This document shows, piece after piece, positions 13,469-26,700 of a stretch of 64,000 nucleotides of DNA. How positions within the stretch are numbered: the first letter of the stretch is position 1; each line of letters begins with the position of its first letter. This DNA comes from Puffinus mauretanicus (lineage: Eukaryota > Chordata > Aves > Procellariiformes > Procellariidae): the NCBI GenBank assembly GCA_023333565.1, contig JAJKFH010003627.1, forward strand, positions 6,739,501 to 6,803,500, read 5' to 3'. The notes under the pieces were generated by a model. It did not search any database, had not been told where the DNA came from, and was given only the letters and a program-made list of their open reading frames with translations. A program made the position numbers and the translations under genes.

Positions 13469-14138
13469 GAGGAGAAGGAGGCGGCGGCGGAGCAGCAGCA
13501 GGACAGCGGCGGCAGGGCGGCGGCCAGGGGGCGGCCGTGGACCGGGCGGGGAGCGGCAGGCACCGAGGCCGGGGCTGGGGCCGAGGCAGAGCCACCGCCG
13601 CGCATCCGCTTCTGAGCTGTCCCCGCCGAGGGAAAGTGCTTCCGGGTCCCCGGCGGCGCGCGCTGACCGGGAGGGGCGGGGCGGACACGTGCGCGCAGGG
13701 CCGGCAGCCGCGACTCTCCCATCGGTCGCCGTCCTGCCCCCCGGTCCGCCGTCCTGCCGTGCGCCCTCCTCCCGGTCCGGTGTGCAACCTGCCATGCACC
13801 GTCCTCCGGTGAACACTGGCCCCGAGCAGTGTGTGACCGCGGGGATCGGGGCGAAGCGGCCGGGCCGTGCCGCCGCTGCGGGGGCCGCCGCAGTGAGGGA
13901 CATGCCGCACCCCCGACCAGCCGCCGAGCCCCCGGCGATTGTCACAAGCGTGTGCCCCGGTACAGGCTCTAACCGAGCGGCGGGCGCTGTGGGACACCCG
14001 GCTGAGAAAGGCGAGGCCGGAGCGGCGCTCCAGCACGACCGGGCAGGGGGGACGGTTGTGTCGGTTTATTCTGAAACCCACGTCAGCCGGCCCGGCCCGG
14101 CCCGGCGATGGCGGCGCCCGGAGGCGGCGGCGCCCCGC

Positions 14139-14152
14139 GCTGCCATGGCAAC
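14139..14152. promoter_or_regulatory. RFX-type X-box
   Basis: GCTGCCATGGCAAC is one base away from the palindromic RFX-factor site GTTGCCATGGCAAC. It lies between the two divergent genes, about 540 bp before the STIL start codon. RFX factors control many ciliary and centriolar genes, which suits STIL. Binding itself is inferred. Confidence 0.6.
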
Positions 14153-14167
14153 CCCGCCGCGCCGCAC

Positions 14168-14179
14168 TGCGCCTGCGCG
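14168..14179. promoter_or_regulatory. NRF1-like site
   Basis: TGCGCCTGCGCG matches the GCGC-x-x-GCGC pattern of NRF1 sites, with one position off the usual central CA. Such sites are common in CpG-island promoters of housekeeping genes. Confidence 0.45.
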
Positions 14180-14272
14180 CTCCCCGCCCTCCCGCTGACC
14201 GTTTATTAGACCGCTGGCGTTTTTAAATCCCCTGCGCGCGCTCTGGCGGTTGGTTCCCCGGGGTGCGCTTTC

Positions 14273-14363
14273 ATTGGTCGAGCGAACCGTTCCCCACAGC
14301 GCGCTGATTGGGTCAGAGCGGGCAGTGGAGGCGGGAGCGCGTCCGGTTGTGCCTTCTGATTGG
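14273..14363 (-). promoter_or_regulatory. STIL: Three inverted CCAAT boxes (NF-Y type) in the STIL promoter
   Basis: ATTGG occurs at 14273-14277, 14307-14311 and 14359-14363, giving start spacings of 34 and 52 bp. Arrays of inverted CCAAT boxes are typical of cell-cycle-regulated promoters. A TTTAAA core preceded by GGCG (about 14217-14226) resembles a CDE/CHR element. However, it lies upstream of the CCAAT boxes relative to STIL, which is not the usual order. Confidence 0.55.
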
Positions 14364-14692
14364 CCGGCGGTCGTTGGCGGCGGGGAACGAGGGGTCGGTC
14401 GTGGGCTGAGGAAGGCGCCGGAGCGGGGCGGGACGGGACGGGTCCTGCCGCGGACGCAGCGGCGGGCGGCAAGGCGGTTCCTGGTGCCTCCCCGCAGGGA
14501 GTGTGGTGGTAGTTCGGCCTTGGGGAGGGGGTGTCACTGGCCGCTGCCCTCCTCCCTCAGGGGACGCTGGCGGGCCTCTGGCTCCTGGCTGAGGGAGGGG
14601 CTGTTGCGGGCAGGCCCCGCGCCTGGGCGCTGCCCCACGCCGGCGCCCCGCGGCAGAGAGAAGAGGAGGGGGCAGAGCTGCGAACGCCCCGC

Positions 14693-14724
14693 ATGGACCC
14701 TGTTCTGCCCGGCCTGGATCTGAG
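14693..14724 (+). CDS. STIL: STIL coding exon 1
   Basis: Encodes [10 protein letters not shown] plus two bases of an Arg codon. It lies inside the CpG island. The donor is AG/GTACCC, weak at positions 4-6. The join to exon 2 restores Arg-Phe and gives an N-terminus of the expected length. Confidence 0.75.
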
Positions 14725-17700
14725 GTACCCGCTCCGCGTCGGGGAAACTGCTCTGGGAGGGTCCGCCGTACTCTTCCTCGCGAGGGGGGGAAGGTGGTGC
14801 ATTGCCCCCAGCCCTTCGGGGCAGACGCTGGGCCCGATGCCGCTCTGCGAGTGCGGCTGTGGTTATGAAGAGCTATGGGGGTGTGTTTCGGATCCGTGCT
14901 TGCCAAAAACTAGTGAAAACAGTGGGGCTTTAAAAAAATTTCCCCTTTTACAAGCCTAAATTAGGACTTATTTTGGTGTTTAGCTTTTAATGGGAATCAG
15001 TTAACTGTCGCTGGCATCGTGAGAGGTAGGTGGGCTGCTTAGAGGGCCGTCTTGAAAATAGAGAAAGTTCTTTCGTAGGAACTTGAGGAAATGCAAAGAA
15101 AGCACCTTGGCAAAGTTTGACGCTTCAAATACCTACAAAGGAAGTTCTTGTTTATCTGTTAAAAAGTGTTGAGATATTTGCCAAATGATGCGGACTGTCA
15201 AATATTTTGTGTTTTACTTAATATACTTGGTTTAGATAACTCTTAAAAAATGTAATCCTGCTTGTGTAAATATGTTTACATAATTACATACTGATTTCTT
15301 CAGGCCCCTTTGAAGTCTGATTGCAAATTTTGCACTGTATTATTTGAGTTAAACCAAGGCTTTATTTCAGAAGTCTTCAAAGCTTAAGTGGATTGAATGC
15401 TAACTTTAAAAAGTGACTAAAACAGGAAGCTGATCAAATGTTAAAGTTTGCTAAATCAAGATTATCTGTGTGCCCTGGGAGTTTCTAATGACTGATAACC
15501 TTTTCCTTTCCTACAATATATCCAGACCAGTTGTTTCTTGAGCTTTATCTGCAAACTTCTATTTTGGCCTACACATCTTCCAAGATTACATGAATGAACT
15601 GTCGGGTGGAAAATGAAAGTTTTGTGTTGACTTTGTAGTTCATATCCTTGACAACTTCATAGGACAAAGTTTCTGCTTCGTTGGCCTGGACTTGGAAAAA
15701 AAAAAAGTACCAACAGCTTATGTATCCTGTTTGTTGTTTTTCTTACAGCGTTACTCCTTTGTTCCTTCTTATAAATGCTGTTTGAAAGTACTAAGCTTAA
15801 TCCATTTTCCTTATCTCTGTGATCTTCTTCCCAGATTTGTTCCCGAAAGGATGGTGCCTTTCAGTTTCCCTCTGTCGAAGTGTGCACTTTGGGACCCAGT
15901 CCCTATGGGTGATGTCATTGGCTCCCATATTACCTATTACAGGTATGAATAACCTTTTTTAAGCCACTAAAGGTTAAAATAAACGAAGAATTATGTGATT
16001 CAAAGACTCATTTTATCTTTTGAGTCTAGTGTATGACAAGGCACAAAGGAAAAAGAAACCACCGGTGTGTTCATTGTAAGTATATAGGGATTTTCATCGG
16101 AAAGATTTGAGAGTTTCCCTTTCTGTGGTGTAACGCAGTCAAGTGGGTTGGAGATCCCTCAGTCTAAAGTAACTTAGAATTTCTTTCAGTTTCCTTCCCA
16201 TATGGAAAGGTGTAAAAGTAACTGCATATTTGTAGTTTTCTTTAACATGTTTTTCCTTGTCTCTAAATATTTACACAGGAAAAAATATTTTTGACGAACT
16301 GGATACAGACAATGTGCTTCAAGTAAAACTAAGCATTTTGCTTGCTTCAGGAATCTGGATTAAAATGCCAAAAGTTCTGATGTTTTTTTGTTTAGAATGA
16401 GCCTACAGGCAAATTCAAAGCACTTGTGAATTTCTAGGGCAGGATATTCTAAACCTGACTTGTAAAACAAATGGAGAGTAAAAATTGATCCTTACTACTT
16501 AAATGGATAATTTTTATATAGGTGTTACAAAAATCTTAGTCATCAGAGCAAGTATATGCATATATGTGCATATAAGGGTGGACTGGCCTTGCATATAGGT
16601 CAGAGGGGCCTCTGCTTGTACTTGCCACATAATGTTCTTTGCGTTAATACTAAAACCTCCAAGTTCTAACAAAGTTTAAAATAAATTACTTTTATTTTGT
16701 GGAGGCACTTCACTTAGTTAATCTTGAGCAGGTAGGATATGAGCCGTCATCACAGTATTCATGTAAACCAGTAGCGTTACGTTTAACTTTGACCTCTTTC
16801 CAAGTCAAAATCAGATAAGCTATCTCAAGCTAAAATAATGGTGATGTATTTACTGCCCTAGATTCCAAACTTACTACCTTTTTTTTTTTACTGAATAGTG
16901 ATTTTATAATTACCCAATCTTTCTCTATACTTGCATTCTTATGTCATTGAGCCCAGTCTGCTGCTGCTTTAAGCATCCACACTAAATATTGTGCTAAAAT
17001 GAGAGAACACCACATCAAAATTAATTAAGCTTTTTGGCCTATTCTATTCTTTAAACTTAGGAGACTTTTTAGAGGTTCTGAGTTTTGGTCTTAGTGTTTC
17101 TAACTTTTTCCACCTTCTATTAAAATAAATCACTTGTGATCTTGTGACAATGTTGCCCTTCAGATGAAAAAGCTTTTATCTCTCCTTATTAGTTATTCTC
17201 CATAGAAAAAAGCTCTTTTCTCTCCTTGCTATTTATTCTCCACAGGAAAAATTGTTTCCCCTCTGATGCTACTTCGCTGGACTAGTCAAGCCAAAATATT
17301 CTTGCTGAGGTCATTGTACAGAGCATTCTGTGGAGCTGCTCCGGTTAAAATATGGCATTCTTGAATATGAATAGTTGGGGTGATGCACAGAACAGGAGCT
17401 AAAATTCCATTGACGTTTTATACAATGTTGTTAATTCTTACCTTTTTGTTGTTTAGGGCTTTGGCCTGTTTCTGTATATTTTCTTTTCAAAGGACAAAAA
17501 AAATGTGGAAGCTATTGCAATATAATAAATACTTTTTTAAAAAGCGTTAAAATAATTTGAGTCTTAAACTTATTGTCTCTTTTTAGAAATCCAAAGTTAT
17601 CTATGATGGAGAAAACCTTGCGACTTGCCTATCGCCACGCTAAGCAGAATGAAAAGAAATTATTTTCCTGTTTTTTGCTTGGGACTCTTGCAGTAGATGA

Positions 17701-20700
17701 AGGTAACTTTAAACATCAGGTAGACAGACTCAACCAATATTGGTTGGTTGAGTAAGCCATTATCAAGGAGCCTGAGTTGTTGCTCTTGGACTCTGACTTT
17801 ATGTATTTATTTTAAAGATGGGGAAGGCGTAACACTAAAAATAGACCGCTTTGATCCTGGTCGAGAAGTTGCTGGTGGATCAGGCAAAATTCCAACTGCG
17901 TCTCTTCCTGGAGACTTTTTGATTCCATGTACAGTTAATGCCTGGGGACCTTCTTCAGATAATATTATAGTGCACAGTGCTGAAGATATCAGCTTGGCTT
18001 TCAAGGTAGGCAGCTCTTGGCAACTTTTGGGTCTCTTAAACAATAAACTGTCTTCTAGGCACGGGACTGGACTATGCACAGGGCTTGGTTTCCAAACACC
18101 ATCAATTTCAAACACAGCAAAGTTGTGGTTGAAGGAAGACTATTTAGTTGGCTATGTGAAAGGAGCTGCTCGAGTGTCATTGAAAAGTGTATCGGAAACT
18201 GTTAAAATGTTAGTCTTCACAGGTGTTTAAGGATCACACAATATTTAATCTTGGACTAAAATCTTGCTGTCTGACCAAAGTTTTTCAGCTGGTCTGACCA
18301 CCAAAACCAGCAAGACAACAGTGATTGCAGTAAGCTTACTTAAACAAGAAATAACAGCTTTTTCTTTCGAATCTGTCATGAATGAGTTGCAGTATTTGCG
18401 CAATTGTTGATAAAGTATTGCTAAGCAAGTGACTTGCAAGAAAGCCTGTAAAGCCTATGTAGGTTAGTAGTTATTGCTGAAATGTGTGCCTGTTGCTTCT
18501 GTGCTCTGCTGTAGACATATAATCTAGTAAATACACCTTCCACTCCTGTAAACGTTTGCCTGTAGTTGTTGTTGTGTGTATTTTATAATACAAATAATGC
18601 TTACTTCACATCTAAACTTTCTCATGATGATACATCCAGATGTTAAAATACAAAATTCTTGAATGCAAGTAAGAAAACTTTGACAGATCAGCTTGAGCCT
18701 TCTAGTTGCCTGTTATTATATTAATTTTTATACAATTTAAGTAACCTCAGGTTTTTGAATACATCATAAAACCTAAGATAGGCATAGCTTAATTTCAATG
18801 TATTTTACATTATTCATTATATTCAGCACAGCCATGAGCTTTGGAGACCTGGGTTAATGGCTTTTTATACAGTGCCTACTGCAATAGTAGCTGTGATGAA
18901 TGATTTGAGTTCCTAGTATAATACAACTTGAATCATGGTAGTTGTATGAAGGCAATTTAGTGTATTTAACTTTTTTCTCTTTTTCCTACTTCTAGGGTCT
19001 GCAGCACAGTCTGTGCAGTAAAGAATCACTGGATCTTTCTAAACTGCTCACTGTTAGAGCTCACATTGTTTTCACAGAAAACCTGGATAATCTACATTTT
19101 AATTTTCACTGGGCTTCTATTACCGCGGCAAATATCTTGGAATACACCCCTGTGAAGTCTGTCCCAATTATTCCTACAGCCCTAGCAAGAAATTTGAACA
19201 GTCCTATGAATATTGCACAAGTTCAAGGAACTTATAAATGTGGGTGAGTAGAGGGTGATGCTAAAGCTATCAAAGTTGCCTGGCAGTTTGTTGCATTTCC
19301 TAAAGCAGGTAGGAAGGTGAGATCTCAACCAGTGCTTTTTTTTTTTAGTAAAATAACTGGCATAAAAATAACGTAACTTCTTGGACTTGGAAAAATTTAA
19401 AATCTTATAAACAAGAAAGAGGAAATGGGGTGGGGAGAAAATCTTAATTGGTTCAGTAGGAGTTTTTCTTGCTTTTGACATCAGTAGAAGGATCTTCCTA
19501 CTGGGGCAGGGGGACACACTTCTAGTTAACATAATAAATATAAACAGCATCCAGCTTTTTAAACAATATCAGTGCTTGTCCTAGAATGAAAATCAGATGT
19601 ATGTGAACCAAAGCTTTTTCTGTTAATCATGCTGATAAGATGGTATTGGGGAATCGTCATTCTGACTGATAACTAATTTAGTAGGGTGAACTAAGGATAG
19701 ATCAGGGAAATAATTTGAAGCAACTGAATGTAATTTTATTTGGAGAGAGACCTTGTGAATGCCTCTCGGAAAATTACCCTTGAAATTTAACATGACTTGC
19801 ACTTCTAGATTTGTTGTGAATCCCATAATACTAAGGAAATTTTGTCCTTGATAATTCTTTGATACACAGGGAATTGATGAAAAGCTGAGGAGTTGCTGTA
19901 AGTGTGGAGAAAGAATGGTTTTGATTACCCCCCGCCCCCCAACTTTTTTTTTACAGTATTTTCTGAACTTGTATTTGTCTCTTCAGGATTTTTTTCTGGA
20001 AGACTGCCTTCCAAAATACTAAAAAAAAACCCCAACTTCTGCTTTCTTTCAGCTACCTTACTATGGACCAGACACGAAAATTGCTTTTGCTGCTCGAGTC
20101 TGATCCCAAGGCTTATGCTCTGCCATTAGTTGGAGTGTAAGTGTTTGGCTCGGTTTATACAGATTAATACACATCTTGATTTGAGATGTATTTGAGGAAT
20201 TACATAGTGGAAACTTGGTAATGGAACTGCCTCTAATTTCTTCTAGTTGGCTGAGTGGAGTTACTCACATCTGTAGTCCTCAAGTCTGGGCCTGTTGCTT
20301 GCGATATTTATTCAGTTCTTCAATTCAAGAAAGGCAAGTCACTTTTATAGATAAAACATATAAGCTATAGGCTGCCTAAAAATGTATTCCACAGAAATGC
20401 ATGGCAACATGGGCTCTGTTCAAAGATATTTGAGGGAATTCTGTGATTTATATCTTATATAGGAGGTAAGGCTGTGTGTTTTAATTGTTCTTTCTGGTTT
20501 TGACTTCTGCCTCTCAAATTTTCTGACTGAAGCACTAGGAAGCTGGGCTGATATCTCAAAGACAGAAGAGGCTAGGCATTAATATCGTTAAGGTCACTGC
20601 ATTTTAGTTTAAATAAGAAGCAGCAAGCAGGAAACAGTAGTTTAAACAGTGGTGGGGTTTTGGGTTTGCTTTTGAACTTTTCTTATGGGTGTTTTCTTTG

Positions 20701-23700
20701 ACATAAGCTTTCTCCCTGGTTGTATCTGACCAACATATTGAAGCATATTGATTTGCAGTTAATACCATCTTGTTACGACTTCCTGCTAAATATTCTGGTT
20801 TTACAGTTTTTGCATTCTGATTTTTTTTTTCATTGTGATGTTAGTAGATAATCATTCCTCCTTCTCTACATCTTTTCACTTGTAACATTTGCCAAGTTCT
20901 ATTTATATAGAAGCTGGGAGGGTGTCCAGGTGTTTATAGTTTAAAACTGCTCTTCAGGTAAATGAAACTTTAAAATATGCTGTATGCATAAGAATTTCTT
21001 CTGCTCGACCATGCTTGCTTTTAAATTATGAAATAAAACCACATTTAGTGAACAGATGTGTCTGTAATTACAGAATAGACTTTTTTCCCTTAACAATTTA
21101 AATATGCCCAAATACAGATAAGAGCCCAATTAGATTATTAGATAGGCAAGTTAGATGCTTGACTCTCATTAACTTTCACTGATTCCATCTTGGAAGTGGA
21201 TTAAGCAGATTTGATGAACCATGCAAACAGAATTAACCTCTGCAGACTAACCGCTTAATCTGTGCATTATAAATTTTAACTCTTAAGTTATAAGTATAAT
21301 TTTAAAGTTGTGTGTGAATGCATTTTTCAAGTATCTTGTTCCTGCTGCTTTCTCTATCACATATACTGTTTGAAGAAAAGCCAAACACACACCCCACCCA
21401 CACACACCCCCCAAGCAAGTGTTTTACAAGTGCTATAAAAAGAAAAATTGTTCTGAAGGTTGTACTACCTTTTCCTGGAAATGCACGTTATTTTCATTAT
21501 CCCTGCTTTTTTGTGTTAAATGTTGACTGTTGCTACTCACTGTTCTCAACCTGTAGAAAAAACGTCAATATAATTTTTCTTCAAAAAAAATCTGTTTTCT
21601 AATGAGCATTTTTGGAATGTTTAGGGATAACTGAAACAGTAAGTGTCTTTATAATACATCTTCAATTGAATTATAAAAAAAAAAATCACAATATAATTTT
21701 TACAGATGTTTTCTTCCATGCTATGATTGAAGTCTTCCAGGGATTCATTTAAAGTACTAAGTGATCCTAAAGATTTGAACTTAAGAAAGTAGACGAAATA
21801 TTCCCATTTCTCTACTTTGCTTTGATTCTTGCACGTGGCATCAGTCATAAGTCCATCTGCTCTACCTATGGCTCAGTACCACTCAAAATGCGGTGACTCA
21901 CCCATTTGCTAAACTGTGTGATAGTTTGCTCACACATATATTGAGAAACTAAGGCCCTTCTTCCCGTTTCTTAATTTTTTTTTTTAAGGTGTGTTTTTTT
22001 TCTATTTTAGGGTTTTTTCAGAATCTGGGAGTTTTCTTATTGTGCTTTACTCATTGACACACAAGGAACCAGAGTTTTATGAGTGCGTTCCATGCAGTGG
22101 ACAGACTGAGCTAGGGTTTCAGATCTTAACTTGCAATGAAACAGTACACCTCTTCAAAGTAAGTGGCTTGGTTTCCTACTGCGTTGTGGTACTTTAAAAT
22201 TTGACTTCTAGTGTAAGTACTTAAAGGAGGAGTCACTGTAATGTGACCCAAATGGAACTGCAGTGTTTGAAAATGATGTAGCTCTATAAAGCCTCCTTTT
22301 TAAAGTGATTACTGTAAATTCGGTTTGTCTCTCAAATTGAGAGATGACCTCCAAAGTCACGAACTGCTCACTTTTCTAATAGCATTAAGAATCTGTCTTT
22401 TAAAATGTAGTGTGCTGTGTTGGACTTGGTTAGTGCTCCTTCTTACTAGTGACCTTTTGGCTTTATGAGCGGAGATTCTGATTTCCTATAGCATTTTTTA
22501 ATCTGGTATGCTATGTGCATGCTGGACACATCTAACAACTGCTATGGGTGATGCACATCGGTGCTTTCTGGAGAGCGAAGCCAGGTATTTGTGCTTTGCT
22601 TGAAGTTAAATGCAAAAGGGAATTCAGTGGTTACTAATCTGCAGATCTCTTGCTGTGCTACAGCAAGTAGTAACAAAGCAGGAACAATTTGATCTTTGTG
22701 CAAAGTAACTCTTTGAAAGAATTTGATGATACAATGTCTGGGAGATAACTAATAAGGTTTGAGGAAATTCTAGGAAATCTCAGTTCCTTATGCATTTTCC
22801 TAGGCTTGTAGAGAACCTGAAGTTGAATTGTTAATCTGCTCGATAAATGCTCCTATGCGCTGGCAGAGAAGCAGCTAGTGTAATATGTGTCCTGTGCTGC
22901 TTACTCTGTTCTCTTTCAATTAAATTTCCCTGTTCAGGACTGCCTTCCACCTTTAGCCTAGGTACAGCTTAGCTTTCTGAAGATGACAAGCCTCTTAACG
23001 GAGGCTCGCTTCTGTTGTCTCCAGGACCTGCCCAGCTGTGAAACAGTATAGGAACAGTTGCCGTTTCCTATAGTGGTGAAGGCTTGTGGAAGAGTATCTA
23101 AGCAGTTACAGCAAGGAAGCATCTGCTCATGGCTATAATTAGGCCAACTACTTTAGAGTAGCAGGGGGAACAGTGTTGAACAGGAAGGGAAGTTGCCTGC
23201 CTCCTTGTAGTGGTGAAAGAACTGAGAATTGAAAGTAGAGGACAAGCAGCAAATAGTCGGATATAAACGTCCTTAAAACTATTTCTTTGGGAGTAGTACC
23301 TCAGTAATTAAAAGTTGAAAGTTTTATGCTTCACAAATACAGAAAATTTCGTTCCAGAATGTTGAACCTTCAGACAGGAGCCCTATCCAGTTTGAGTTGA
23401 GTGCAGAAAACCAAAATGCAGAAACTGAGTTCTTCAGCAGAGTTTGCAAGAAACTTCCTATCAGAAGGTAAATCTTTCAGATGTCATTTATATGCAAAAA
23501 TTAAATATATATTGGATGAGGTTTTTTGACCTCTGCTGTGCCAGGTGTCAGTTTAGCTGTGCATACAGTGATCGTCTCGCATTAAAATCTGTGTATGTGC
23601 TTTTGTTTATTCCTAGAGTTAATAGCCTTCAAGTAAGACAGTCAAGCTGACCATATTCCAAGAGAAACTACTCGTAGTTCTACTCTTGATACTGGTGGTT

Positions 23701-26700
23701 GTAAATTATACAGTGGATGTTTCTAAAAAGGCTTCCTTACTGATGGAGCTTAGTTCACTGTATTAAGCTTTCTGTGAGATCTGTCCTTTGAAGCAAATCT
23801 CTAATTGAAATCTACTTAAATTGGTCAAAATTCCTTTTTTCTTCCGACTTTTCAGAGCTGCGAGACCTGGATAGGTTGAAACTTAGGGATTTTTAAGAAC
23901 CTGACTTATCTATCAAATTTTTACCTATAAGATGGCCTTTATTTTCCTTTAAACAATGTTACAATCTTTACTGTAGCACACTCTATCTTTCTAATATAAA
24001 TCAGTGCTTTGCTGTTAGAACGTCACTTAAAAGGTGTGTATGTCTGAGGGTGTGGGGAGGGAGGGAGGGTTAGTATCTTTTTGCCCAAAAGCAGCATTTG
24101 TATTTTCACTGTTTGATCTTAGAACTGTTCGCTGTGTGAACTCCCTAGCTGACCAGGGAGGAGATGTATAGCAACTGCTTCTTGAAAAAATGATGCTGAT
24201 ATTGCACTGTGGATGGCACAGTGAAAAACGTGAAGATTCATGTTACTGCTGCCAAATCTGACAAGCAAACATTTTGAGTTTGATTTATGATGGTTTTAGT
24301 CCTCCCCAAGGCTGTTCACCTAGGAAGTTGTCAGCAAGCGATCACGACTCTGGTGTAGAAGACGAGGATTTATCCCCCAGACCAATTCCAAGTCCTCACC
24401 CAGTGAGTCAACAGGTAACTGAGTAAATAATTGTTCTAGGCTTCTCAGATGTGACACTTAAAGCAGCAAAAAAAACCCTCATTGTAAGGGGACTGGCGAG
24501 TATAAAGCTTCTGTGTCAAAGTGCTAGCAGGGGAAAACAGAACTGAAGAAATGGACAAAGAGTCCCAACTCCTGCTCTAGTTAACCTGCCTTTTTTCTGG
24601 GATTATAGACACTTTAATTCCTGCATATGCTAGGATTTGGGAACAGAGATAGTAGGTTCTACTTTGGGAATCTTGCTACCATTAAATGGAAGACCTGTGG
24701 TGTCTGAGGCAAAGATAGAGGCAGCAAACTTCCTTGTGTATTTTTGGGTAAATGAAATAAAGATCTGCTGGTCTGTCCTTTTTTACTGAAGCATATACCA
24801 ATATAATGAAATAGCAGCCCTCATATAGCGTAGGTCTAGATGGATGTGACAGTTGTGCATTATAAAATATGTTCTGTTGCACCTATCTACTGGGTCTAAG
24901 AATAGTAAGAGGGAACATTTAGTCCGCTTCTTGAAGGGGAAAGATCCAGACTCTGAAATGCGCTCCAGGATGACATGGAGCATTCATTTGGTAGGCATGG
25001 CTCTTGTGCCGTATTGAAAGCAATTTTGTCTTCTAAGAATGATCCTAGAGACCTTGCTGCTTTTCTGTATCTGGATTCTCCAATCTTTAGAAAAGTATTC
25101 AATGTGTAATTGGTTTGGAGCTGGTAACGGTCATATAGTGATTTTAAATGAAAACATTTTCTTTGATGAAATTCTGCATGTGAAGAGCTGAAAGACAATA
25201 TTTTTAAATTATCTTAAACTTGCTTGTGTAATTGTCCCTTCAGGTTACCAGGATCTTTCCTTCAGTTCCTGAACTGTCGCTTGTTTTGGATGGGAGTTTC
25301 ATAGAATCAAGACAATCGTCTAAGCCTATGGGGACTTCAAATGGTAAAAGTCTACCCTCAGCGCTACATCAGCCTATTAAAAAGAAATGGTGCTTGGGAT
25401 CTACATATTACCCCACCCAGCACTCTGAAGACAAGCAAAACTTTTCTGCTAATATGGGAGGTCCCTCTTTGAGGCAATTACCAAACCATTTAAACCAGAA
25501 AATTCCGACTTCAAGGCCTTCCAGAGGAAAGCAAGCTCTACTACAGCAGCAGTTGCACTGTAAGAAAGCTTGCCCTCAATCAAGAAAAAGTTCTGGATCT
25601 TCTTCTCCCTCAACCCCTTGTAGTGGGCCTTCCCCGGATACATCTGTGGATCACCCCAGAAAGCCATCAGAAAGACTTGTATTAAATCCCGGTGGAGTTG
25701 CACAGCAGGGAGAGCCTCCAATTAGAAGAACCTCAATATCCAGTTCCAAGCAGCTTCCAGCTGTTATGCAGCCAGTCCTTTACAACTCTGCTTTTTCACC
25801 ACAGAGCTGCAAAAGACCGCCAGAACTGCAGGTGCCAGTTCAAGTGCCACCTTGCTGTCCAGCCAGTGCATGCAACTGTCAGTTTCCTGCTTCTGTCCAA
25901 TATAATCCGATGAACTCATGGCAAGGAATTGGTAAAATGAGCCCCAAACATGGAGTGGAAATCCAATCGGAGATGGCTCAACAGAATCCATGTACAGTAC
26001 TCCATCAAAATGTTATTTGTCCAAATATTTGCTGCAATCCAGGATATACCACAAGCAGCCCTATAAGCATGGGATATCATGGGAAAATGGGGAACTGTTG
26101 TCTCGACAATAGCTTATCGCCTGGAGTAAGACTGCCTTCAAGTGCAAGCCCCTCTAGTCTGCAGTTTTGTGCAGCCCACTCACCATGCCTGCACATGCCG
26201 GCTTCTAAAGCGGGATCAGATAATGGAATGATGGGATTATCTCCAGATGCGTACCGGGTTCTTACAGAACAAGATAGACAACTCAAATTACTTCAAGCTC
26301 AGGTTTGTGGAAATGGCAGCTCTCTCCTCTGCCCTCTTAGTGATTATGCTTTTATAGTTCCCCTGCCAAAGGAATTAATTTAACTGTTGTCTGTCCTTAT
26401 TGGAACAAGAGAGCCTGTCATACCAGCTGCAGTTTGCGGGTGGAGGAGGGTCCAGATTAGCTCTGCTAATTGGTGTAAATGAAAACTGTTTTACTCTTTC
26501 CTAGTTAAATTTTGCATTTATTTTTATTTTATTTCCATAACATGAAGGTTTCCCTTTTAGCAGACTTTGTTACAATGCAAACCGATATGCCTTCTTTATA
26601 AATGCTTTCCTATATATATGCTTGTCTATGTAAAAAAATTTACTGCATAGGCTATAGCCTTGGAATTATTGTAAGCGTACAGGCAAAGCATAGAATGTTC

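Larger units (their letters stand above)
12690..14860. promoter_or_regulatory. CpG island: divergent CMPK1 / STIL promoter
   Basis: GC-rich, CpG-dense DNA contrasting sharply with the AT-rich introns on both sides. It contains CMPK1 exon 1 on the minus strand and STIL exon 1 on the plus strand, with start codons 1,225 bp apart (13468 and 14693). Both genes probably start transcription inside it. Visible motifs are an X-box, an NRF1-like site and three inverted CCAAT boxes (listed separately), plus a CTCF-like core at about 13521-13532. Exact start sites cannot be read from the sequence. Confidence 0.85.

Noticed and set aside
13130..14081. Long minus-strand open frames (271-300 codons) over the CMPK1/STIL CpG island
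   Set aside because: They arise from stop-poor GC-rich DNA. One shares only the genuine 25-codon CMPK1 exon 1 before the splice donor; the rest is Pro/Arg/Gly-rich with no family features.
26303..26383. 27-codon extension of STIL exon 11
   Set aside because: The family sequence [10 protein letters not shown] requires splicing at 26302 to exon 12. The extension is only relevant if the intron is retained.
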